This document shows, in pieces, positions 1-7,857 of a stretch of DNA of 56,728 bases. Below the pieces are notes generated by a model. It worked only from the letters and a program-made list of their open reading frames with translations, searched no databases and was not told the DNA's origin. The position numbers were made by a program, and so were the translations under genes. Numbering within the stretch: position 1 is the stretch's first letter; the number at the start of each line of letters is the position of its first letter. Source of the DNA: Alphaproteobacteria bacterium (GTDB lineage Bacteria; Pseudomonadota; Alphaproteobacteria; Acetobacterales; Acetobacteraceae); contig JAMFRY010000062.1 in NCBI GenBank assembly GCA_026225015.1, forward strand, positions 1 to 56,728, read 5' to 3'.

Positions 1-99
1 AGTCCGAGCTTGCTCATCCGTTAGGTCTGGCGCGTGGGCTGGTGCCATCCACGCCAACTCGCCACTTTCGGTATCGACTATAAACGTTGCTCTATCCAT
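1..99 (-). CDS. Hypothetical protein, 5' part only (runs off window edge)
   Basis: An open frame of 33 codons runs from an ATG at 99-97 to the window edge without a stop. It begins MDRATFIVDTESGELAWM. A purine-rich GAGAGAG stretch lies about 9 nt upstream of the ATG and could serve as a ribosome binding site. I do not recognise the family from so short a piece. It could be a small unknown protein or a chance frame. The gene would be read in the same direction as upp. Confidence 0.35.
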   Translation of the reverse strand, partial: MDRATFIVDTESGELAWMAPAHAPDLTDEQART

Positions 100-193
100 G
101 TATTCATCACTCTCTCATAGAAGGACAGCGTAATCCACGGCGGGGAGGCGAGTAAACGAAAATCCCAAAAAATGGCAGCGCCCGCCTTTGCGG

Positions 194-823
194 CTACTTG
201 GTGCCAAACAGCCTGTCACCCGCATCGCCCAAACCTGGCCGGATATAGGCGTGGTCGTCCAATTGCCGGTCGATGGCGGCGGTGAAAATCGGAATATCCG
301 GGTGCGCCGACTGGAAGGCGGCAATGCCTTCCGGCGCGGCCAGCAGGCAGACGAATTTGATTTGGGTTGCACCAGCTTTTTTCAGCCGGGTTACGGCGGC
401 GGCGGCGGAGTGGCCGGTTGCCAGCATCGGGTCCACGACGATGCAAAGCCGGGATTCGATGCCGTCCGGAACCTTGAAGTAATATTCCACCGGCTCCTTG
501 GTTACCGGATCGCGGTACAGCCCGACATGGCCGATCCGGGCGGAGGGTACGAGGTCCAGAATGCCGTCAAGAATGCCCGCCCCGGCGCGCAGCACCGAGA
601 CGAAGCAGAGTTTCTTGCCCTGCACCTGGTAGGCCGTCATCTTCTCCAGCGGCGTTTCGATTTCGATCGGCTCCAGCGGCAAATCGCGCAGCACCTCGTA
701 GCCCAGCAGCAAGCTGATCTCCCGGCAAAGCTGGCGAAATTCCCCGGTGGTGGTTTCGCGTCTTCGCAGCAGTGAGAGCTTATGCTGGACCAGCGGATGA
801 TCGATAACCGTAACAGTGCCCAT
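194..823 (-). CDS. upp: Uracil phosphoribosyltransferase
   Basis: This cytosolic pyrimidine-salvage enzyme makes UMP and PPi from uracil and PRPP. The 209-residue length is normal for the family. The PRPP-binding loop VVDPMLATGHSA lies at residues 129-140, with acidic DP followed by a Thr-Gly-His turn. The C-terminal GLGDAGDRLFGT matches the uracil-binding tail. The N-terminal half carries the usual LRAGAGILDG segment near residue 79. The gene is read in the same direction as chvI-chvG but is separated from chvG by a hairpin, so it is probably a separate unit. In many alphaproteobacteria hprK and PTS genes follow chvG; here upp does. Identification is secure. Confidence 0.97.
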   Translation of the reverse strand: MGTVTVIDHPLVQHKLSLLRRRETTTGEFRQLCREISLLLGYEVLRDLPLEPIEIETPLEKMTAYQVQGKKLCFVSVLRAGAGILDGILDLVPSARIGHVGLYRDPVTKEPVEYYFKVPDGIESRLCIVVDPMLATGHSAAAAVTRLKKAGATQIKFVCLLAAPEGIAAFQSAHPDIPIFTAAIDRQLDDHAYIRPGLGDAGDRLFGTK

Positions 824-861
824 GGTTTTCCCGCTTTGCCAGGATGGCGTGGCGCCCCCAG

Positions 862-919
862 TTTAAGAAGTCTTTTTGCTTCTTTTTCTACAGAAAAAGA
901 AGCGCTTTCTAGGCTTAAA
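862..919. terminator. AT-rich palindrome between upp and chvG (dispersed repeat family)
   Basis: A 12-bp perfect stem, 878-889 with 892-903 (GCTTCTTTTTCT paired with AGAAAAAGAAGC), has a two-base loop and is embedded in T/A-rich flanks. On the minus strand it sits directly behind the chvG stop, so it probably ends chvI-chvG transcription. Near-identical sequences occur around 12.89, 40.63 and 43.27 kb, so it also belongs to a dispersed repeat family. Confidence 0.6.
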
Positions 920-2561
920 AAGGCGCCTTTGGCAGCCGGATGACAAACCGCGCCCCAATAATATTCCCCCCTGCATCCCGCCGGTTCTCGGCGTTGATCC
1001 GGCCCTGATGCGCCTCGATGATTTGGCGGGAGATGGAGAGGCCGAGCCCTGAATGGCTGCCGAATTGTTCGCTGGTCGGGCGTTCGGAGTAAAACCGGTC
1101 GAAGATGTCGTTGAGTTTGCCATCCGGGATACCGGGGCCTTCATCTTCCACGGCCAGTTCGATGATTCCGCCGGTTTCCTTGCCGCGCAGCCAGATATGG
1201 CCGGTCTCCGGGCTGAAGGAGATGGCGTTGCCGAGCAGGTTGCGCAGCACCTGCACCAGCCGGCTTTCCACCCCGTTCACCATCAGCCCCATTTCCGGCG
1301 CATCCAGTGTCATGATGGGGCCGGTCGGCTTGCGGGTGGCGTCGTGCATTTCGTTCAACGTGCCGAGGATGGGGGCGAGGTCGATCACTTCCATCCGTGT
1401 CCGGGAGAGTTCGGAATCCAGCCGCGAGGAGTCCGAGATATCGGTGATCAGCCGATCGAGCCGGGCCACATCCTGCGTGACGATCGCGAGCAGGCGGGAG
1501 GCGCGGGTGGGGTCTTCGACGCGGCTCAGCGTTTCGATGGCGGAGCGGATCGAGGAGAGCGGGTTTTTGATTTCATGCGCCACATCGGCGGCGAAGCGTT
1601 CGATGGCGTCCATCCGCGCCCAAAGCGCTTTGGCCGAGCCGTCCAGCGCCCGCGCCAGCGCGCCGATCTCATCGTTCCGGTCGATGATCTTCTCCGGCAA
1701 CGTTTGGCCGCGCGCCCGGCCTTCGCGCATCAGCGCCGCGGCGCCGGCCAGCCTCAAAATGGGGTTGGCGATGGTACCGGCGAGGTAGATGGAAACCAGC
1801 ACGGTGAGCGCCAGCGCTAAGGCGAACAGGCCGAGGATGGAGATACGCACCGCGAACACCGCACGGTCCACTTCATCCGCTTCACTGGTGAGCAGCACCG
1901 TTCCGACATTCTGCTGACTGCTATTCACCGGTTCCGCAACCGTAATCAGCAAATGCCCATCGGCGCCGCGGCGGATGAAGGGCGCGGCCTCCTGGCCAGG
2001 CGCCGGGCTGGTCATCTGCAACACTTCCCGCGCATCTGGCTGCCAACCCAAGGTATTCGGGTCTTCCCCCGCGCCTGAGCCGGCCGCGCCTGAGGTCAGG
2101 CCCGAATCATCCGCGGCGCCTGCCAGGGAGCCGGAAAGATGGTCATAGACGAAGCCGACCAATTGACTGAGTGCGCTGGTGGTCTGCGCCGCCGGCAAAG
2201 GTTCGGTGATGATGGCGCCGCCGGGTCCGGGATGCACCCGGGAATTGGCGATGATCTGCCCATCCGGCCCATAGATCAGCGCCTGCGCGTTCGGGGTCGG
2301 CTCGATCAGCTGGTACAGTAGCGGCTGCGCCAAATCCTGATTCAGCGCCGGCTGGTTGGACTGGTTATTCTGCACCGCACTTTGCGCCAGCGCGCCTGCA
2401 TAGATCCGCGCCTGCTCACGCAAGGCGCCAACTTCAGCGGTCAGCAGGCCTTGCTGATACTGGTCCAGGTAGAACAAAGCCGCGACAATCAGCGTCACCG
2501 GCATCAGGTTGACCAGCAGAATATCCCGCAACAGCCGCGACACGCGGGGCCGCTTGGCCAT
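915..2561 (-). CDS. chvG: Sensor histidine kinase, ChvG/ExoS family
   Basis: Inner-membrane sensor kinase of the alphaproteobacterial ChvG/ChvI pathway, which in relatives responds to acid and envelope signals. Of 548 residues, a first membrane segment spans about 13-33. A variable periplasmic domain runs to about 235, including a Ser/Gly/Ala-rich stretch near 143-166. A second membrane segment lies at about 239-262, followed by HAMP. The dimerisation/phosphoacceptor motif is AADVAHEIKNPLSS with His at residue 329. The ATPase domain shows the N box (RNLLGNAISFSP), DEGPGIP and GLGLSIS. The gene starts 5 nt after chvI and is co-transcribed with it. Family membership is clear; the precise stimulus cannot be read from sequence. 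Confidence 0.93.
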   Translation of the reverse strand: MAKRPRVSRLLRDILLVNLMPVTLIVAALFYLDQYQQGLLTAEVGALREQARIYAGALAQSAVQNNQSNQPALNQDLAQPLLYQLIEPTPNAQALIYGPDGQIIANSRVHPGPGGAIITEPLPAAQTTSALSQLVGFVYDHLSGSLAGAADDSGLTSGAAGSGAGEDPNTLGWQPDAREVLQMTSPAPGQEAAPFIRRGADGHLLITVAEPVNSSQQNVGTVLLTSEADEVDRAVFAVRISILGLFALALALTVLVSIYLAGTIANPILRLAGAAALMREGRARGQTLPEKIIDRNDEIGALARALDGSAKALWARMDAIERFAADVAHEIKNPLSSIRSAIETLSRVEDPTRASRLLAIVTQDVARLDRLITDISDSSRLDSELSRTRMEVIDLAPILGTLNEMHDATRKPTGPIMTLDAPEMGLMVNGVESRLVQVLRNLLGNAISFSPETGHIWLRGKETGGIIELAVEDEGPGIPDGKLNDIFDRFYSERPTSEQFGSHSGLGLSISRQIIEAHQGRINAENRRDAGGNIIGARFVIRLPKAPF

Positions 2562-2566
2562 GATGA

Positions 2567-3280
2567 TCAGGCTTCCTTGTAGCGATACCCAATGCCGTAG
2601 AGGGTTTCGATCTGGTCGAATTCTTCGTCCTGATTGCGGAATTTCTTGCGCAGTCGTTTCACATGGCTGTCGATGGTGCGGTCATCGACATAAACATTCT
2701 CACCATAGGCGGCATCGATAAGTTGATCGCGGGACTTCACCATGCCCGGCCGCGCCGCCAGGGCTTTCACCAGCAGGAACTCGGTGACGGTCAACTGGAT
2801 GTCGAGCCCCTTCCACAGGCATTGATGCTTGGTTTCATCCAGCGTCAGATGCCCGCGGGTGAGCACGCTGGCCGGCGCCGCGCCGGAGCCCTCGGCTTTT
2901 GAGACCTCGTTGCGGCGCAGCAATGCCCGGATGCGTTCCAGCAGCAGGCGCTGGCTGAAGGGTTTGGTGATGTAGTCATCCGCGCCCAGGCGGAGCCCCA
3001 TCAGCTCGTCCAGCTCGTCATCCTTGCTGGTGAGAAAAATCACCGGCATGGCGGAGCGGGCGCGCAATTTCTGCAGCAGCTCCATGCCATCCATCCGGGG
3101 CATTTTAATGTCCAGCACCGCCAGGTCCGCCGGCTTGGCCAGCAAGGCCTGGAGCGCGGATTCGCCATCCGTATAGGTGCGCACCGCAAAACCTTCCTGT
3201 TCCAGGGTCATCTGGACCGAGGTGAGAATGTTCCGGTCGTCATCGACCAGGGCGATCGTTTGCTTCATCGGATTGCTCAT
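2567..3280 (-). CDS. chvI: Two-component response regulator, ChvI (OmpR/PhoB class)
   Basis: DNA-binding partner of the downstream kinase. The 237-residue protein has an N-terminal receiver domain with acidic pocket LVDDD (residues 11-15), phospho-acceptor Asp57 in VLDIKMPRMDG, Thr84 in FLTSKDD and Lys106 in DYITKPF. A winged-helix output domain follows from about residue 140, ending DDRTIDSHVKRLRKKF and YGIGYRYKEA. A second ATG four codons in is an alternative start. The gene is divergent from the FMN-binding protein at 3315, leaving only about 34 nt between the start codons. The adjacency of chvI, chvG and pckA is a recurring alphaproteobacterial arrangement. Confidence 0.94.
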   Translation of the reverse strand: MSNPMKQTIALVDDDRNILTSVQMTLEQEGFAVRTYTDGESALQALLAKPADLAVLDIKMPRMDGMELLQKLRARSAMPVIFLTSKDDELDELMGLRLGADDYITKPFSQRLLLERIRALLRRNEVSKAEGSGAAPASVLTRGHLTLDETKHQCLWKGLDIQLTVTEFLLVKALAARPGMVKSRDQLIDAAYGENVYVDDRTIDSHVKRLRKKFRNQDEEFDQIETLYGIGYRYKEA

Positions 3281-3314
3281 AGCAGAATGTAATACTGTCG
3301 GGAGTGGCTGGATT

Positions 3315-3800
3315 ATGGCAGTAGCGCAAGAGCGGGATTTTTATGCCGAAGCTCGCTTACTTATTCGTAATGTGAGAACCGCCACCTTGGCGACCTGCGA
3401 GGCGGGCATTCCGCACGCCGCCCTCGTCACAGTGGCGTTCATGCCGGATGCGGCGCCAGTGCTGCTGCTGTCGGAGCTTTCCGTCCATACTCGGCAACTT
3501 ATGGCCAATCCGGCCTGCGCCTTGCTTTTGGTCGGCGAGATGACTGGCGAGGCAGATAACGGGGGGCCAGCCAGTGCCAATCCGCAAACCACGCCCCGGC
3601 TTTGTTTGACCGGCACCGCCGCCCGAACCGAAAACGGCTTGGCCCGTAGCATTTTTCTGGAACGCCATCCCTACGCCGAACTATATGTCGGGTTTGGCGA
3701 TTTCGGCTTCTGGCAGCTTAGTCTGACGGACTCGTATTATATTGGCGGGTTTGGCGCCGCGCGCAAACTTATGGTTGCCAAATTCTCTACTCCCCAGTAA
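3315..3800 (+). CDS. Pyridoxamine 5'-phosphate oxidase-like FMN-binding protein
   Basis: A 161-residue split-barrel flavin-binding protein of the general PNPOx/HugZ-like type. Recognisable parts are RNVRTATLATCEAGIPHAAL near the N-terminus, the barrel strand PVLLLSELSVHTRQLMANP, and a C-terminal FGFWQLSLTDSYYIGGFG segment typical of haem-utilisation (HugZ-like) members. I chose the ATG at 3315 because GGGAG sits about 10 nt upstream and the longer frame would run through chvI in antisense. No partner gene indicates a substrate. It may be a haem-related or general oxidoreductase. The family call is confident; the function is not. Confidence 0.8.
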   Translation: MAVAQERDFYAEARLLIRNVRTATLATCEAGIPHAALVTVAFMPDAAPVLLLSELSVHTRQLMANPACALLLVGEMTGEADNGGPASANPQTTPRLCLTGTAARTENGLARSIFLERHPYAELYVGFGDFGFWQLSLTDSYYIGGFGAARKLMVAKFSTPQ

Positions 3801-3979
3801 CCTTTGTTGCGATGCACCACCTGGACTTCTTTCCTGGGACATTAAATTGCCATGATGCCCAACGAATTGTTCAGTTGATGCGCCGCCCGCCACTGCCTAC
3901 AAGAAGACCATAAGGAACTGCCAGGCCGCATGTGGGACCTAAGCTCAATTTCTAGATCGCGAAAAGGAATGACTGACAA

Positions 3980-5596
3980 GTGACCCAACTGACTGAGCCC
4001 GCGCCGATCCATGATGCAATTGCCTTAGCCGGCACCGGGGTGCGCGTTGCCGCCGCGCTGCACGCCAACCTCACCGCGCCGGCGCTTGTCGCGCATTCCC
4101 TGCGCAAGGCCGAGGGCAGGCTGTCGGCCGATGGCGCACTCATCGTTCGCACCGGCGTCCATACCGGCCGTTCCGTTGGCGATAAATTCGTCGTCGATGA
4201 GCCCACCACCACCGAAAATGTCTGGTGGGGCAAGATCAATCAGAAACTGCCGGTGGCGAAATACCAGATACTCAAGGCCAGGGTGCAGGCCTATCTGCAG
4301 GGCCGGGAACTCTTCACGCAGGATCTGTTCGCCGGCGCCGATCCGGCCAACCGCATCCGCGTCCGGCTGGTCACCACCGGCGCCTGGCAGGCGTTGTTTG
4401 CCCGCAATATGTTCATCCGCCCGGCACCTAAGGAACTCGCCGGCTTCACGCCGGATTACGTGATTCTGCACGCGCCGTTCTTCGAAACTGATCCGGCCAT
4501 CGACGGGGTTAGGAGCACTTCCGCCATTGCCCTGAACTTCGCGGAAAAGGTGATCGTGATCGCCGGCACGCAATATGCCGGCGAGATCAAGAAGTCGATC
4601 TTCACCGTCATGAACTGGATATTGCCGGAGCGTAGCGTGCTGCCGATGCATTGCAGCGCCAATATCGGCAAGGACGGCGATTCGGCGCTGTTTTTCGGAC
4701 TTTCCGGCACCGGCAAAACCACCTTGTCTTCCGATCCAGCGCGCAAGCTGATCGGCGATGATGAGCATGGCTGGGGCCCCGATGGTGTGTTCAATTTCGA
4801 AGGCGGATGCTATGCCAAGGTGATCGATCTCAGCCAGACGGCGGAGCCGGAGATCTGGTCGGCGTCGCACCGCTTCGGCACCGTGCTGGAAAATGTCGTG
4901 GCCGACCTGCAGGGCCATCTCGACCTCACCGATCAAACCTTCACGGAGAACACCCGCTCCTGCTATCCGGTGGAATACATTCCTAATGTGGAATTGTCTG
5001 GGCGCGGCACCATTCCCAAGAACGTCTTCATGCTGACGGCGGATGCCTTTGGGGTGCTCCCGCCGATTTCCAAGCTCAGCCCATCCCAGGCGATGTATCA
5101 CTTTCTCTCGGGCTATACCGCGCGCGTTGCGGGTACCGAGAAAGGCTTGGGTTCGGAGCCGCAGGCCACCTTCTCCGCCTGCTTTGGCTCACCCTTCCTG
5201 CCGCGCCATCCGGAGGTTTACGGAAAACTTCTGGAATCCCTGATTGCCGAGCATGGCGTCTCCTGCTGGCTGGTGAATACCGGTTGGACCGGCGGGGCCT
5301 ACGGGGTGGGCAAGCGCATGTCGATCAAACACACGCGGTCGCTGCTGCGCGCGGCACTTTCGGGCGCGTTGGACAAGGCCAACTTCCGCCGCGACCCGTT
5401 CTTTGGTCTGGCAATCCCGGAAAGCGTCGCTGACGTGCCGGACGAGGTGCTGGATCCCCGCACCGCCTGGGCTGACCGCGCCGCCTATGACGCTGCCGCC
5501 GCGGCGCTGGTGAAACGTTTCGAGGAAAATTTTGCTACTTTCTCCGACCTGGTTGGCGAAGATGTCAAAGCGGCCGCCATCCGCGCGGCGGCTTAA
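3980..5596 (+). CDS. pckA: Phosphoenolpyruvate carboxykinase (ATP)
   Basis: Gluconeogenic enzyme converting oxaloacetate and ATP to PEP, CO2 and ADP. The 538-residue length is normal. The kinase-type P-loop FFGLSGTGKTTLSS is at about 238-251, followed by the metal-binding GDDEHGWG at 259-266. NVELSGRGTIPKN and GYTARVAGTEKG are family signatures. The start is a GTG at 3980, with GAAAAGGA about 11 nt upstream. In related bacteria pckA sits beside chvG/chvI, and ChvI controls its transcription. That link is established elsewhere and only inferred here. The 180-nt leader probably carries the promoter. Confidence 0.97.
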   Translation: MTQLTEPAPIHDAIALAGTGVRVAAALHANLTAPALVAHSLRKAEGRLSADGALIVRTGVHTGRSVGDKFVVDEPTTTENVWWGKINQKLPVAKYQILKARVQAYLQGRELFTQDLFAGADPANRIRVRLVTTGAWQALFARNMFIRPAPKELAGFTPDYVILHAPFFETDPAIDGVRSTSAIALNFAEKVIVIAGTQYAGEIKKSIFTVMNWILPERSVLPMHCSANIGKDGDSALFFGLSGTGKTTLSSDPARKLIGDDEHGWGPDGVFNFEGGCYAKVIDLSQTAEPEIWSASHRFGTVLENVVADLQGHLDLTDQTFTENTRSCYPVEYIPNVELSGRGTIPKNVFMLTADAFGVLPPISKLSPSQAMYHFLSGYTARVAGTEKGLGSEPQATFSACFGSPFLPRHPEVYGKLLESLIAEHGVSCWLVNTGWTGGAYGVGKRMSIKHTRSLLRAALSGALDKANFRRDPFFGLAIPESVADVPDEVLDPRTAWADRAAYDAAAAALVKRFEENFATFSDLVGEDVKAAAIRAAA

Positions 5597-5629
5597 TGGT
5601 TGGTTGAAATCGTCTGGATGAAGGGGCCA

Positions 5630-5665
5630 CCTCCGGCGCGCTGCCGATGAGCGGCGCGCCGGAGG
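5630..5665 (+). terminator. GC-rich hairpin after pckA
   Basis: A 12-bp perfect stem, CCTCCGGCGCGC (5630-5641) with GCGCGCCGGAGG (5654-5665), begins 34 nt after the pckA stop. No T-run follows, so it may act as an mRNA-stabilising or Rho-assisted end rather than a classical intrinsic terminator. Confidence 0.5.
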
Positions 5666-5929
5666 ACCGGTGCGTATTGCCGACGCTCTGATACGAACGT
5701 CATTCTTTGTGGCCATGGTATCATACCAGCCCTCTTTGTAATCAACCCGCCGGCCACGCCACAAAACGGATGCCGGCGCAGGCCGACATCACGGGATTGA
5801 GCGGGTTGGTGGGTCAAACATAAAGCCGGTTGGATTCAGAGTCGGTTTTTTAAGCTCTTGCAGACTGGCCAAATTATATTTTGCGCGCAAACCAACTCCG
5901 AAGCGCCGTTCGCCCCCGCAGGGCGCAGC
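5666..5929. other. Intergenic stretch, nothing recognised
   Basis: Together with the hairpin this makes a gap of about 330 bases between two convergent genes. Short open frames occur on both strands, but none has a ribosome binding site or a recognisable product. I see no RNA gene in it. Confidence 0.4.
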
Positions 5930-6565
5930 TCAGAAGGCGTTCTTTCCAAAGAACCCCTGGAACAACGTCCTTACAAGAATGGCAAGATCAAGCATCGGCG
6001 ACCAGTTTTCGATGTAGTAGATGTCATGCTCCACACGGCGCTCGATTTGTTCCATCGTTTCCGTCGGGCCGCGCCAGCCATTGACCTGCGCCCAACCGGT
6101 AATCCCAGGCTTCACCCGGTGCCGGTTTGCATAATCGTCGACGGCGTCGAAGAACGACCGTTCCCCCACCATCTGTCCCAGCATGTGCGGACGTGGACCC
6201 ACAAGGGACATGTCGCCAATCAGCACGTTGATGAGCTGCGGCAGTTCGTCCAGGCTGGTCTTGCGCAGCAGGCCGCCGAATTTGAATATCCGGCGATCAT
6301 TTCGGCTGGTGGGCGCGTCGCTGCCGCAGAATTTCTGCTCCATTGTCCTGAATTTAATGATGTCAAACTCGCGGCCCATGTAGCCAACGCGCTTCTGACG
6401 GAAAAATACCGGTCCGGGACTCGTCACGGAAATACCGATAGCGCAGATCAGCAGAACGGGGCTGAACACGGCCAGCCCGATCAAGGCGGCAGCCCGGTCG
6501 AACAGGTTTTTTGCGAATAAGGCGAATTCCGAAATCGGGCGATCCGCAACCGCGATGAGTTGCAC
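5930..6565 (-). CDS. Sugar-1-phosphate transferase catalytic domain (3' half of a gene split by an amber codon)
   Basis: Membrane-associated phosphoglycosyl transferase domain that would load a sugar-1-phosphate onto undecaprenyl phosphate to start exopolysaccharide synthesis. Key motifs are present: the re-entrant hydrophobic helix RAAALIGLAVFSPVLLICAI, FRQKRVGYMG, IIKFRTM, LDELPQLINVLIGD, MSLVGPRP and VKPGITGWAQVNG. The GTG at 6565 lies in the same frame as the upstream half, seven codons after its TAG stop. GCGGAG upstream of the GTG could allow re-initiation. The catalytic domain alone resembles single-domain PglC-type enzymes, so it may still work. Alternatives are a pseudogene or a sequencing error at the TAG. 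Confidence 0.8.
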   Translation of the reverse strand: MQLIAVADRPISEFALFAKNLFDRAAALIGLAVFSPVLLICAIGISVTSPGPVFFRQKRVGYMGREFDIIKFRTMEQKFCGSDAPTSRNDRRIFKFGGLLRKTSLDELPQLINVLIGDMSLVGPRPHMLGQMVGERSFFDAVDDYANRHRVKPGITGWAQVNGWRGPTETMEQIERRVEHDIYYIENWSPMLDLAILVRTLFQGFFGKNAF

Positions 6566-6583
6566 ACCCGGCAGCTCCGCCCG

Positions 6584-7462
6584 CTACAATTGCATGGGGG
6601 TAAAGCGCTGCAAGCCGATCTCTCCGGGCAGAATCCGGATATTCAGCGGCAACCGCCGCAATTGCTCAATCACCCGGGTGATACGCTCGGCAGCAGCGAT
6701 CGGCAGGGTAATCACCACCAGATCAACCGGGTTCGACAAGGCGTATCGGAGCAAATCGCTCACGCCCCCGCGCGTTAGTTCTGCGACATCGCTAGCTTGA
6801 CCTCGGAGATTGTCAGGGTCCCGCCCGGCAGCCCCCCCGGCAACCCCCCCGGCAACCCCGTCGTCAAAAATCCCGGCGATGCGGACCCCATGCCGGTTTG
6901 CCTTGATCTGCTCGACCAAATGACCTGTCAGCTCATTCAGACCAACAATAACAACATGTTGAGTAACAAAGCCCTGCGCGATGCAACTGCGCATCAAGGC
7001 CGCAAGAAACAGTCGGCCAGCAAGTAACGCGATGATGGCGCCGGCATAGAACGCAACAAACCAGCTTCTGGAAAGCAGCGCCTGCTGATGAGTCAACGCT
7101 GCAAGTGTAGCCAGCCCCATGAACACGAGACTCATTCGCAAAACAATCGCTTTTGCCGCACCCATCCAGCTCAATAGCGATTTGATTTCGTAAAGATGGG
7201 CACGCGTAAACGACAAATAACAAATTATGGCAATAACGGCGGCGCCAAACATATAGCGCAGCGCATCGCCCCAATTCATTTCCATAAAATAGGCCGATGT
7301 CGCAACAATCAGAATGAGTGCAATATCCAGTACCTTGGTCGTGAGTATCAAATGCCAACGGCTCACAAACCTTGACAGCCCCCCATCGCCAGAAGCCGCC
7401 CGCGCGCTGCCCCGCAGACCCTCACCGTCTGCAACACGCGCTAGTTCCAATGTACTGGCCAC
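6584..7462 (-). CDS. N-terminal membrane and CoA-binding-like half of a WcaJ/GumD-type glycosyltransferase (ends at premature TAG)
   Basis: This 292-residue piece carries four or five hydrophobic segments (roughly residues 45-60, 70-86, 108-125, 135-155), then a Rossmann-like CoA-binding-3 domain starting QHVVIVGLNELTGHLVEQI. It ends in LQRFTPMQL at a TAG (6586-6584). Reading through the TAG gives RAELPGVQLIAVADRPISE, which continues the normal linker of the family. The reunited protein would be about 510 residues, the usual length. The start is a GTG with GGAGAAGG just upstream. A 12-bp triplication adds VAGGVAGGAAG inside the Rossmann domain, where homologues would not be expected to have it. 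Confidence 0.8.
   Translation of the reverse strand: MASTLELARVADGEGLRGSARAASGDGGLSRFVSRWHLILTTKVLDIALILIVATSAYFMEMNWGDALRYMFGAAVIAIICYLSFTRAHLYEIKSLLSWMGAAKAIVLRMSLVFMGLATLAALTHQQALLSRSWFVAFYAGAIIALLAGRLFLAALMRSCIAQGFVTQHVVIVGLNELTGHLVEQIKANRHGVRIAGIFDDGVAGGVAGGAAGRDPDNLRGQASDVAELTRGGVSDLLRYALSNPVDLVVITLPIAAAERITRVIEQLRRLPLNIRILPGEIGLQRFTPMQL
6825..6860. repeat. Three tandem 12-bp units inside the glycosyltransferase N-terminal half
   Basis: Units CCGGCAGCCCCC, CCGGCAACCCCC and CCGGCAACCCCG occupy 6825-6836, 6837-6848 and 6849-6860. Being a multiple of three they keep the frame and encode a Gly/Ala/Val-rich insert. The pattern suggests replication slippage. Confidence 0.85.
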
Positions 7463-7857
7463 TTGCCTTCTCCGTCGAAACGTCCTGCGATTGACATTTT
7501 TTTATATGAAGGCGCAAACATCTTGGCAATAGTCTTATTGCAGTGCGGCAAATTAATTTGGCGGACACGGGTAGCGCAACTTCCGGTGGTATTTTCCGAG
7601 CGCAATTCGTTGTTTTGGGCTTGTATTTTGATAGATGGCCAACCGCAATACTTACCTGCAACGTGAGCGTGTTACGCTAACGCTACCCCGTCAAAAAACC
7701 TTGGGAAGTCTAACAAGCCCGGATAAAAGCGATCGTGAGCACGGCTAATTTCCGATTCGTTGGCCGACACCTGCACATTCTAATCAAGCGCTCTCTAAGC
7801 CAGGTCTACGTGACGATCCTGAGGATCTCGGTTCCTTTCGTTGAAACAGGGACGCTA

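Noticed and set aside
5597..5929. Short frames after pckA as small genes
   Set aside because: No ribosome binding sites, no similarity recognised and no conservation evidence available.
7463..7857. A longer N-terminus for the EnvC-like protein from the GTG at 7735
   Set aside because: The 41 extra residues would place the signal peptide internally. The ATG at 7858 has an AGGGA site and begins the signal peptide. Nothing else was recognised in this 395-base gap.
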